From positions 682,001 to 746,000 of the forward strand of contig MCFH01000013.1 of assembly GCA_002104945.1 (NCBI GenBank): DNA of 64,000 bases. Reading direction: 5' to 3'. Below, in pieces: positions 29,801 through 40,822 of this stretch. The translations under genes were made by a program, and so were the position numbers. Each line of letters opens with the position of its first letter. The first letter of the stretch is position 1. The notes under the pieces are model-generated. The model was not told the origin of the DNA and did no database searches. It was given only the letters and a program-made list of their open reading frames with translations. The stretch is from Piromyces finnis (taxonomy: Eukaryota; Neocallimastigomycota; Neocallimastigomycetes; Neocallimastigales; Neocallimastigaceae).

Positions 29801-32542
29801 TTAAACTTTATTTATAACATTACTTTTGTGTAAACAAGCTTCTTTTTTTTTTTTCATAATATTCTTATTTTACTATTAAAAATTTAATGATTAAGGGTAT
29901 TAATTTTTTTTTATTTTCCTAATTCTTATTTATTATTTAAAACAAGGTTTTGTTACACATAAAAAATTTTTTAAACAATTTTCCTTAATAATATAAATTT
30001 AATTTATTTGTTTTATATAATAATTAACTTTATATATTATAAGAACTATTAATACTATTTTATATATAATTATTAATAGAGGATTGTAAAGTACTTAATT
30101 ATCACATTAACATAGTATGATAATGCATTCTTTTATTAGAAGAAGAGGTAGACATACAAAAGAATTTATTATAAAATACCAATACAAAAAGTAGAAATAA
30201 CAGTATTTTTATAGACATTAATAAAGTATGTATTTGTATACATTTTAACAAAAAAAGTACTGATCTACATAATTTAATTAAAATATATATAGGAATCTAA
30301 ATATTAAGGTATTAATATTATTCAAATTTTAGATTATAGTTATCCCATTTAACCCAAAGCATTTTAGTATTAAGATGATGAAAAAAAAAACTTTTATTCC
30401 TGATGGTTCAACAGTTAAAATGAATGTGATTAATTTAAAAAATATTTTTGAAAAATAAAAAAGGAAAACAGAAATATTAATTATATATATAAAGCTAAAG
30501 TGAAAGTACTTAAATAATTAATAAAAAGTATAAACTATCTATATATATTTTTTTTCATACCATAATTATTTAATAAGGAATATTTTATTAACAATTGAAT
30601 TGATGTAATTTATAAGAAAGGATATATATATATATAATATATAGAGAATTAAAATAGATATAAAAAGATGTAAAGTCATAACTAATAAATTAATATGTAA
30701 TAAAGTTATATAAAATTATGGATATTATTATATAGCATTTAATATTACCAAGAATGTTCAAGTAGCCATTTTAAAACACTAAAAAAAAACTAACTTTTAA
30801 TATTATAAATTAATTTATCCATTTTAATTAATATGATAATTAAATGTTAATCGTTTCATACAAAATTAATTATTATTATAAATTTTGATTATATGATAAT
30901 GTTTTAATATAAAATAATATATATAATATTTTGTAAATCTAGCCTGGTATGTTAAATAAAAATACACAGCTCATAACGGCGGTAGTGCTGTTTTAGGATG
31001 AAGATCATTTTTAATTAATTTTTATATAATCATAATTTTTTTCAATATAAATATTCTATTAGTATTATTTGTTTTTATTTATAATTATCATTGGTTTAAA
31101 TATATAAATTAGGCTTTTTACAAATGGTTACACTAGCTCAATATTTAAATCTAATAAATTAAAAAACCCAATTTGATATTTTTTTTAGGGATATTTTTTT
31201 TTTAAACTTTACTATTTATCCAATTTTTTTTAGTTTAAATTAAATTGTAATATATATTTATATTATTTTTTTAAAACATCATATATTATATTATATTATG
31301 ATTATAAATTATTCCTATTTGTTATATTAAAAATTGACTTTATGGAAAATTATTTCATTTATTAGAGTATATTAAATATGTATTATAATATATTATGTAT
31401 ATATATAATTAATTTATTTTCTGAAAAAAAAGAGACAAAATAGTCAATTGGATTAAATAATATATATTATCAATTGATTCATATATATTATAGTTTGTAT
31501 ATAAATATGTACATTTTATTTCATTTTTATTTCATACAATTTATAGTTTATTTCTTATTAAATCGTTTACTGAGACAAAAAATTTTATTTATTATAAAAC
31601 ATATAGTATAATAATATTTAATTAATTTTATTCTTGTACTAAAACTGGATTTTGATTTAAATATAAATTTAAGTTTATAGAAACTTGATTTTTTTATATT
31701 AAAAATTCAATAGATGATGAATAAATTTTTTAACATATTTTTTTTTAATTTATTTCAAAATCTTATTTATTACAGATTAGCTTAGTTTTTTTTTCTTTCT
31801 CAAAAAAAAAAAAAAAAATAAAATAAAATGCATAATTCTAATATAATATTAATATAAAAAATAAAATAAAATTCTATTTAATAATAACCAGGAAATATTA
31901 TAATTATAATATAGATCACTTTGAAAACTATATAAATATCAGATATTTCCCTTTTTTTTTTTTTTAATATATATTTAAGAATTTTTTTAATAATTTTAAA
32001 GTTTTAATAATATTATCATATATGAAAATAAAATACTTTTAAAAAGTATTTTAAAATAGTATAAAAGTATTTTATATATATTAATAAATATAACATTAGT
32101 TGATAATTAAATGTTATAGAGCTTCGATAGTTTTAATATATATATATATAATATAATCATTATTATATTAATGAAAATAATATTATTAAATTAAAAAGTC
32201 CAAATAAAAAAATTATGAATTATTACAATTATTAATTGAAAATAATTTTTTTTTTAAAAAAGTTATTATATTAATAAAAGTAGGTAATTAAAAAAAATAA
32301 TATTTATATTGAAAATGGTATTATTTTAATATCAATAAAAGTAGATAGTTAAAATATAATATCTATATATATTTTTATTGCTTTTTCAACTATTATTAAT
32401 ATAAATCTATATTCTATATTTTTAAAGAATTTCATTTGAATTATACCATTTGAAATAAGCAATTTATAAAATATAAGTGAAAAAAAAAAAAAAACATACC
32501 CATTAATAATATTTATAATAATAAGAAAATATAAATTTAAAA
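25334..32542. other. Gene desert (about 7.2 kb)
   Basis: Divergent region between the UCH37 gene (-) and the Asn-rich gene (+). Both strands are broken by frequent stops and no exon-like stretch was recognised. It contains a TAAA tetranucleotide array (26748-26859) and two short patches of clearly higher GC (27224-27275 and 30965-31003) that are reported as findings. The rest is A/T-rich without recognisable structure. Confidence 0.6.
26748..26859. repeat. TAAA/AAAT tetranucleotide microsatellite
   Basis: About 112 bp of nearly perfect AAAT units, with one GAAT variant near 26770 and one phase slip near 26790. It lies in the gene desert with no nearby coding sequence. Confidence 0.95.
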
Positions 32543-34827
32543 ATGAATGAAAAGCTCAAGGAGATAGAAAGAAACATTGATCTTTCAATATTTCATATAA
32601 AAAATAGGTAGGCATTCTAGTAATAGTATCTTTACAATATAGCTTTAAATTTAACTTTTTTTTTTTTTAAAAAAAATTAGAAAAAAAACTAAAAACAATA
32701 AAAAGAATAGAACTGACTATGATATAAAACAAGAAACCTTTAGAAAGCAAGAAAAATTTAGAAGAACAGTACTGGCAACAAAAGCTATTGTTAGTCAAAA
32801 ATTATATAAAATATATAGTAATAGTTTGGAAAAGTATTTTAATGATAAATGGAAATTAAGTAGAGCTGTAAGTATAAAATACAATGAAAAAAAATTCTTT
32901 TAATTTTTATTATAAGGAAAATATATTAATATAAATTATATTTGTCTTTTTAATAATTTCAGCAAGTATATCGTTTTTTGGATTGTGCAAAAATTATTGA
33001 GGTGTGTATTTTTTTTTTTTAATATTATATATATCATTCAATATTTGTATTAATAATATATTTAAATATTATATATATTTCATTAAAAACAACAACAATA
33101 GAAATTAAGTGACTTTGAATTACAACGTAAGCTTTTATTATATATTTATATATAATTACATGAAAACTAAATAGGATTAAATTTTTATTATTAAATTATT
33201 GTATTATAGCTTATAATGAAAGAGTATGTCGTTCATTAAATAAACTTACAAAGAATACAAAATATATGCGTATATTGTGGCAGGAAGTATTAAATAGTAT
33301 TAATAACAATCTTCAATTAGTTAATAGTGTATTGGTTGAAAAGGTAGGTTAATTTAAAAAAAAAAAAGTATAGTTTTTGTTATTGAACATAAATTAAATA
33401 TATATTTTGGCATATTATAATAGGTTTATGAAGATTTGATTAGTAGAAATGTTATCCCATCTAATGCTTCATTGCTAAAAATGGATGATAATGAGGATAT
33501 TAATGAATCAGCAAATGTTATTATAACAAAATCATCATCCTCAATTCCATTTGATATATTTGAATTTAGTATTAGGTCAAGCAATATGAAAACTACATCA
33601 CCTAAAATTAGCAATGATGAAAAACTTTCATGCAATACTTATAACAATGAATCCTATAATAATGGGTATCAAAACAATCAGTTCATAGCTCATTCACTAA
33701 ATGAAAGTGATAATAATTCTCCAAGAATTGAAAATAATACAAATAGTTGCGCTAGTAGTCCAGGTGCTGTTACATCAGATATCAAGGATCAAAAATACTA
33801 TAATAAAAGTAAAAGTCCAATATCTTTAGCAATTGAATCTCAACCAAAAACCCAATCAAATCAACAAAATCTAGTGGCAAATAACTATTGTCCAATAAGT
33901 ACTCCCCCACAACAAATCATTAATTCTTTCCCGGATAGTCCCGAATATGATAAAAACAACAATAATAATAACAACAATTTGAAGCCTGTAAAGATTGAAG
34001 AAGAAAATAAAATGTACAATACAACTCCATCTTCAAATACAAATAGTTATAATTGTTATCCAACCCCAAGCTATACTATGAAAAGTATAGTAGATCAAAG
34101 TAATAACAATAACAATAATAATAACAACAATAGTAATAATAACAATAATAACTACAACAATAATTTAAGCAATTCAAAAACAAATACTATCATTAATCAA
34201 TTTAATGGAAATCCAACTAATTCATTTATTTCAAATGGAATGGCTACCACTAATTATTGGTATCAAAATACTACAAATAATTCAAATAATGTTGAAAATA
34301 TTAATAATACTAGTAATTCAAATAATAACTTTAATAATTATCCGTCTCCATTTGAATTTTTTAGACAACAACATCCAATAAGAAATGAACCAATTAATCA
34401 AGGCTGTTATAATATAAACAACAGCAATAATGGAGGTTTAGTATCTACAAATATATACCCAAATAATACAAATACTAATACCACAAATAATAGTAACACT
34501 TCTATTGCAACAACAACAACAACAACTAATGTGAATGACTATTCCAGTCAAAATGGACAAAATTATAATATATCCAGTTCAAATAATAATTATCCATATA
34601 ATACTCGAAATTGTATAAATAATAATCATAATAATAACAACAATCAAAACAATTTTAATAGTAATTATAACCCAATGAATACTAATTATATTAAAGGAAA
34701 TATTAGTAATAATTATCCATCACCAAATATGAAAAATACCACTTTAAATAAAACAATGGATATAAAAAATATCCATAATGACATAAATAATAACAATTGT
34801 AATAATGGCTATAATAATTATAATTAT

Positions 34828-34875
<48 letters not shown>

Positions 34876-35065
34876 AATAATAATAATTATAATTATAATT
34901 ATAACAACAATAATAACAACAACAACAATTATTATTATAATTATAGCAACAACAACAACAACAACAATAATAATAACAATAACAATAATTATAATTATAA
35001 TAATAGTAATAGTAGCAATAATAATAATAATTGTAGCAATGTTACTAATTGTAATAATGATAATT

Positions 35066-35096
<31 letters not shown>

Positions 35097-35295
35097 AAGC
35101 AACAATAACATTTTTTATAGTAATAATAGTAATACATTTAATTCTAATAGTAATAATAATGATGATAATAAAAACTATAATAATCAAACTTCTTCCAATA
35201 CTAATTTTAATAATAGAAATACTACGCTGGTCGAAAGTACTAATATTAAAGTTACTAAAAAGAAGAATTTTATGGATTTAGAAAATTTAATTTAA
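32543..35295 (+). CDS. Asn-rich protein with an N-terminal prokaryote/phage-like DNA-binding domain
   Basis: Six exons: 32543-32607, 32681-32867, 32963-33001, 33102-33126, 33210-33343, 33424-35295, joining to 773 aa in closed phase. Two exons are only 39 and 25 nt. The first ~150 residues are ordered: ATKAIVSQKLYKIYSNSLEKYF, then WKLSRAQVYRFLDCAKIIEKL, then PYNERVCRSLNKLT and LWQEVLNSI. This follows the pattern of domains found in phage and bacterial proteins (about LSRSxAYRLIxAAxVxExL, then PxNExQxRPLxKL, then WxEVV), which suggests DNA binding. The remaining ~600 residues are Asn-rich with poly-Asn and NY tracts and no recognised domain. The family is not named with certainty. A transcription-regulator role is inference. 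The ATG at 32543 was chosen because it is followed by an open phase and a GTAGGC donor. No upstream alternative was seen. Confidence 0.75.
34826..34992 (+). repeat. AAC/AAT trinucleotide run encoding poly-Asn
   Basis: Long AAC and AAT codon runs in the last exon of the Asn-rich gene encode Asn stretches broken by Tyr. AAC and AAT blocks alternate instead of forming one pure run, a sign of repeated local expansion. Confidence 0.85.
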
Positions 35296-36379
35296 AAAAA
35301 ATTATAAATATATATCTTATTTCTTTTTCATATTAATCCATTTTAACCATTTTAATTTATATATAAAAAACATTTATTTATATATAACCAATATACCATG
35401 TTCTATTTTTTTTTCATTTTTTTTTATATATATATTTTATAAATGTACCTTTTATAGTTGTTATAATATTTAAGCTTTATGTAATTTATAAAAATATAAA
35501 TTTAAATGAAAAAGAAATAAATAAAAAAAATAAAACAAAGTAATTTAAAGAATTATATATATGTATAAAAAAAAAGGTGTCAATAGTTTTATATTCTCAT
35601 TTAGTTTTATTCGAAAAAAAAAAAAAAAATTTTTTTTTCTTTTTAATCCTCGTTTTAGATTTTTATTAATTAATTTAAGATTCAAATTAAATAGAAAAAG
35701 AAAAGTTTTACTTTTAATTAATATGAAACTTGAAATTTTAAATTTTTTTTTTTTTATTTTTTCTTAATATGGAAAATAAAAATATGCGGCTTTTTTTTTT
35801 TTTGCGGTCGATTGAATCATTGTTACATAAAAAAAAAAAAGTTGAAAAGTCTACTATTTATTTTAAAATTAAAAAAAAAAAAAAAAAAAAATACTTATTC
35901 AAACTAATTAAGAAAGTAAATATTATATATATATAAATACATCATTAAATAAATTATTAAAAATTAGGCATAAATAAAACTTTTTTGAAATTTTTATTTT
36001 ATTCAAAATCTTTTAGTAATTTATTATATATTTCAAAAATGATGTATTTTGTCATTGACTTTCCTTATATTAAAAATGTATTTAATGGTTTCTATGGATT
36101 TACAAAAGGTAATAAAATATAATATTCAGTGGATATTTTTTTTTTGTAAAGATCCTAACATACTGTTGAAGCATTTATAAATTAGTGATAATTTGATAAA
36201 ACCAATTGGAGATATACGATAATGGTATGTATAATTATACCATATATTTATTCATTTATTCATATTTCATATGACTTTTATACTCTTTACTTGTATAATA
36301 CTCGGCTTTTCATGTTTTCATGCATTATTAATTTATGATTAAAAAAAAAAAAAAAAAAAAAAAAAAACAGATAGCACGA
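35296..36379. other. AT-rich intergenic region
   Basis: 3' flank of the Asn-rich gene, followed by A/T sequence with poly(A) at 35871-35891 and 36342-36367. A 68-codon ORF at 35561-35767 is mostly Lys/Phe from homopolymers and is not supported. Nothing else is recognised. Confidence 0.55.
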
Positions 36380-36885
36380 TGAATAGTGAATCATTAAATA
36401 TTACTGAATCAACTGAAAATGAATAAAAAAAAAAACATATCTACTAAAGAAGAAAAAAGAAATAAAGACAACTATAGATGCAGTAAAAAGTATGGATCCT
36501 ATGGTAATAATGAATGTTATAGTAAGTATGAATGGATGGTGTGGACTTTCTAATGAACATTGCAAAATTAGTTTAGAATGTCAATATGAATTTGGTAGAT
36601 GGAAAGGTAAAAATCAGTCTTCTATATCTACAATTCAACCATCCTCAGTAACGTATGAGTGTGGTAAAAACATTGACAAATGTAAAAAAAAAAAAAAAGA
36701 TATTATTGTGGTAAAACTAGTGCCTCCAATCTAAATATAGTTCCTGTAAGACCTATCAACAACACAAAACTACCAACACTAATAAATGGGGTAAAGACAT
36801 TGGCAAATGTCAAAAAGGATATTATTGTAGTAAATATGGATGATGTGGTAACACTAAAACTTATTTATCAATATTAACCAAATTC
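36380..36885 (+). pseudogene. Decayed CBM18 (hevein-type chitin-binding) repeat gene
   Basis: Three successive degenerate chitin-binding type 1 modules can be followed in different frames. Module 1 (36469-36605) has NNECYSKYE, then after a 4-base insertion near 36531-36534 continues GWCGLSNEHCKISLECQYEF. Module 2 (about 36651-36720) has YECGKNIDKC and is shifted in an A-run, then YYCGK. Module 3 (36787-36870) has GKDIGKCQKGYYCSKYG followed by a TGA at 36841-36843 where the family has Trp, then CGNTKTY. Several conserved cysteines are lost (CY for CC, WG for CG). CBM18 modules bind chitin and are common in secreted proteins of anaerobic fungi. No signal peptide was found upstream, so the original start is unclear. 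Confidence 0.7.
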
Positions 36886-37366
36886 CGATTGACAACGATA
36901 AGTTGAAACCACTATCGAGTAGATAATATTTAACATATTCTTCAAATTCAAAGTTCTCTTCATTAAAATAATTTATTAAGAAGCTACATTTATTATCATT
37001 ATCATTATTATCATATTCATTAATGGTATTAATAATATTAGCTGAATCTATATTATTATCATCATTGTAATTATTATCATATTCATCATTTTTTTCATAA
37101 TCATTATCATTAGTATGTTCATTAATTCCTTATTTTAAATTTTATTGAAATTAACATTTTTATGTTTTTTATAATGGGTATAACAACATTTAATTATACC
37201 TATAATTATCATTATCATTATACAAGCATAAGATTCTATAGCTCTAGCAGAAGGAGTAGAATATGAAGGAAAATTATAGGTTGAAAAAGAATCGCATAAT
37301 TTTTTATTATATTTATAATTTATATTTTTTGAAAAACAGTAAATTTGCTAATATATAAAAATAATA
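36855..37366 (-). pseudogene. Decayed minus-strand ORF with a possible membrane segment
   Basis: On the minus strand an open stretch from about 37364 to 37143 reads QIYCFSKNINYKYNKKLCD, then SARAIESYACIMIMIIIGII and KCCYTHYKKHKN, with TATATTAG just before it as a possible splice acceptor. The frame then ends. A second open stretch in another frame (about 37129 to 36855) reads NEHTNDNDYEKNDEYDNN and later YVKYYLLDSGFNL. The order is consistent with a single-pass membrane protein with an acidic Asn/Asp-rich tail, broken by an indel near 37131-37140. No homologue is recognised. It could also be chance open sequence. Confidence 0.35.
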
Positions 37367-37864
37367 ATATTTTTTGATATGATGTTAAAACATTTATAAT
37401 TTTACACTAAAAACTCTTATATTTTTAAGAGTAGAATATATATAGATATATCAATTATTTGGTTTAAGAAGATTAAGTCTAATAATTTTGTTGTTGATAA
37501 TATTTAATATTAATTAAAAATCTACAACAAATAAATTTTTTTAAAAAGTTCGAAGACGTGGTAATAAATGACAAGAAATACAAAAAAAAAAAAATTTTTT
37601 TTTCCATGCATTTTCTGGATTTCTCTCTCTCTCTTTTTTCTTTTTTTTGTGCTTAACAAATTTCAATAGTTTTTAGGAGACATTTTATTAATTATGTATT
37701 AAATTTTAACTTTGCTTACAAAAGTTAAAATAACGAAAAAGACTATTTATATTTATAAATATTCTTTTACTATAATTAAAAAAAAAAGTCTTTTTTTTTT
37801 TTTTTTTTTTTTTTTGAGAGGGTTTTTGATAGTTTTTAATTATTAAAAGTTCAAATAATAACAA

Positions 37865-37901
<37 letters not shown>

Positions 37902-38039
37902 AAAGTCGTTCGTGTTTTAATAAGATAGGTAAATTTTAAAATTTGTTTTTCTTTTAATCTTAAAAATATATAAACCTTCAAAATTTACAAAAAAAAAAAG
38001 GTGCTATTCCTTCAAGGTTTTATTTCAAGTTTTATGACC

Positions 38040-38690
38040 AAACTCAGTAAACCAATGTTGAACACTTTGATGACTACTTCTGCACTATGGACAATAGATA
38101 GGATCAACTAATTCGGCGGCAGCTTTAGCAACTTTAGTATCCAACTTATATCTACTTTTTGATTTCAATATCCGATAGTAACCTTTTGAAAATTCAAGAT
38201 GCTTAGAGTATGATTTAATTAAAATTTTTTTAGTTTCTTTAAATCTTTTATCATCATTATGCTACGTTTTGATTAATATTTCTTTGAAATTTTTTTTCAA
38301 TTATAGTTTTTTAATCAATTTGGCATCTTTATGCACTTTTTGTATTTTGTATTTTCTTGGTAAGCGGCGGTCTTATTCGATTTGCATATTTGCATCATGT
38401 ATATATTTTATAAATTTAGAAATGCCATTAAAAAAAGTAAGAAATAATACAATTGGAATTTTTTTTTTTTTATTGAAATATCTATCTTGAACTACTATAC
38501 CTTTTGTTGATAGAGGTGATATAATCAAATTATTAGAAATAGAATATAAGCAATATAAATGATTCATCTTTGTGAACACCCGCAACTCATCATATTTCTT
38601 TATTAATACCCTTTTACGCAATCCCAAACTTATTCTCGAATGAGTCACCAAGTTAGTTGTTATAACAATCAAGCGTAAAAAAAGAAAAAA
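38040..38690 (-). pseudogene. Decayed LINE reverse-transcriptase fragment
   Basis: The minus strand shows scattered similarity to the C-terminal third of the intact LINE at 44.1-48.5 kb. The segment RKRVLIKKYDELRVFTKM and CLYSISNNLIISPLSTKG aligns with QKHVNKGIRWVAGVHK and SLYSISKDLNIPPLSAKC in the LINE ORF (45.4-45.6 kb). Nucleotides 38101-38180 (ATAGATAGGATCAACTAATT and on) parallel LINE positions 45098-45170, and 38040-38060 (CAATGTTGAACACTTTGATG) parallels the region just before it. Frameshifts and stops break the frame, and the residue identity is low, so it is an old copy or a relative. The piece retains about 650 bp. No poly(A) tail or duplication was assigned. Confidence 0.75.
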
Positions 38691-38737
38691 ATAAATTCAA
38701 ACTTTTAATATTAATAGATAACTATATAAACAAATAA

Positions 38738-38768
<31 letters not shown>

Positions 38769-39002
38769 CTAATTTAAAGAAAAAATACTTTTTTTTTTTT
38801 ATTAATAATAAATAAATTTACAAGATAAAGTTATATAAAAATTAATTTTATATTTTTAGTTCATTTTATAATACTTGATATTTTATTCATATATACAATG
38901 AATTATTTTTTTTTTTAAAGTTTTTATTTTTTTTTTTATTTTTTTTTTTTTTAATATTCTTTGGTATTAAATATAGTATTGGATATTATTTAAATATCAA
39001 AT

Positions 39003-40822
39003 TTATTTGTGAATACAACCAGTGTTTTGAGTTAATTCAATTGGACATTCAACTTCATCAAAGACCATAGCTGGGTTGTCAGATCCAAGGAACCAATCGA
39101 AACGCCAGTAACAAGCATCACGAATAGCTTCTGGAAGAATATCACATTCACTACGCTTACCAACACCACCATAACGGTTACCCCAACCATCAGTATCAGT
39201 ATTGAATTGAGTGGAACAACCATTGAAAATACCGACACCACCACCTGGAATTTGGAGATCGAAGTGGTTAGCACCAAGATCACCACCAGTGTTAGTAACT
39301 TGGACGACTAATTGTTTACCTCTAGCTGGACCTTCAGTGAAGGTAATAGCGTAACAACGACAACACCAATCAGCTTCAGTTAAACCTTCAATAGAAGCAG
39401 CGGCATAACCGTAAGATAAAACTTCAGAAACAGCCCATGGTTGTTGGTTCAAACACATGTAAGATTCACCACCTTCACAACCAGACTTAGCACTGTAGTT
39501 AGTGATTGGGGTAATACCATCAATTTTACATTGTTGAACTGGTTGGGTGACAAGAGCCTTTTCTGGCCATGAACAAGATGGTTTACAACAATCCCAGTAA
39601 CGGGTAGTGGTACCGACCTTTTTACCAATTGGGTATTCGTGTTCCCAGTCCATGTAATCATTGTTAAGAATATCATTACATTCACACATCTTAATTTCAC
39701 AAGCCTTACCATCTTCCCAACCCCAGAGGAAACCATCTTGTTCATTGTAAACAGTACAAGTATCACACCATTTTTGTCCGTGTGGACCCTTACCTGTAGC
39801 TGGTCTTAATTCAGCATTAACATCTGGTTCACATTGTTTGTAACCTTCGCTACCCTTACAAGTAGTACCAGCTTGACAACATTTTTCTTCCATTCCAGCA
39901 CCACCACATTGCTTCCAAGCTTCAACACAGTCAGTTTGATCAGTGTTAACAGTACATACAGCCTCAAATGGTTTCATTGTGTATGAACCATTGTTTTGAG
40001 TTTTGGTTGGTTGTACAGTGCTCTTTTGAGTAGTTTTTTGAGTAGTTCTTTGAGTGGTCTTTTGAGTAGTAGCTTGTTTGACAATACCACACCATTCACC
40101 ATTTTCAACACCCCAGTCACCTGATTAATATTTAATTTTATATATATATTTCAATTGTTAATATATATAAAAGGAATACTTTTTATAACTTTCAATTTCT
40201 ATTAATAATAATAAATATAAAATACCTGATTCATCAGAATAAACTATATCATTTCCATTACAGCATGGATAATCTGGAAGAGACCAGCATGAAGCACCAG
40301 AAGTTGGTTGTTCTGGTTCAATACCACACCTTTACAATTAAATACATCAATTTTATTATTATTTATTTTCATTTATTTTTTTTACTTTTTTATTAAAAAT
40401 ACTCATATATCTATCTAAAGTAAAGATAGTTAAAACTTACCAGTTACCATTTTCAACACCCCAATTACCAGTTTCATCAACATAGACTACTTCGGCTCCT
40501 GGTTGGCAACATGGATAATCTTTATATATTTAATGAATAATAAAATATATTATTTATTTTAATAAGTATATTTAATAATCTCGTTTATTTTTACTTTTTA
40601 TGTTAAAAGATATTAATATTTCTGTGGAATTTTTATATAAATTTAATTCGTCAATGTATTTTTCTCCTTAATTTTCGAATTAACCATATTGATTTTTTAC
40701 TGATTTTCAAACATAAACTAAAATTAATCCATTTAATATTTATTAAAAGTACCTGGAAGGAAGGAGCAAGCTTTAACTGAAACAAGTAAAGCAGTAGCTA
40801 ATAAAGCATTTTTGAATTGCAT
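39003..40822 (-). CDS. Secreted GH45 endoglucanase with two fungal dockerins and a CBM1
   Basis: Endo-beta-1,4-glucanase for cellulose, exported and probably carried in the fungal cellulosome. Four exons: 40822-40753, 40519-40441, 40329-40226, 40120-39003, joining to 456 aa. Order: signal peptide MQFKNALLATALLVSVKA; CBM10-type dockerin 1 (about 19-53; LPDYPCC, GNWGVENGNWCGI); dockerin 2 (about 62-98; CWSLPDYPCC, GDWGVENGEWCGI); a Thr/Gln/Lys linker of TTQK repeats; a CBM1-like module (149-181; WKQCGGAGM to GYKQCEP) with extra cysteines; a Cys-rich spacer (202-232); and the GH45 domain (about 250-456). TTRYWDCCKPSCSWP holds Asp261 and HFDLQIPGGGVGIFNGC holds Asp372. Their spacing of 111 equals that of the two catalytic Asp of the Humicola enzyme (10 and 121). 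Introns interrupt the dockerin-coding part only. Codons are C-rich, fitting strong expression. Confidence 0.95.

Noticed and set aside
35561-35767. 68-codon Lys/Phe-rich ORF
   Set aside because: Built on A and T homopolymers with no domain or conserved pattern.
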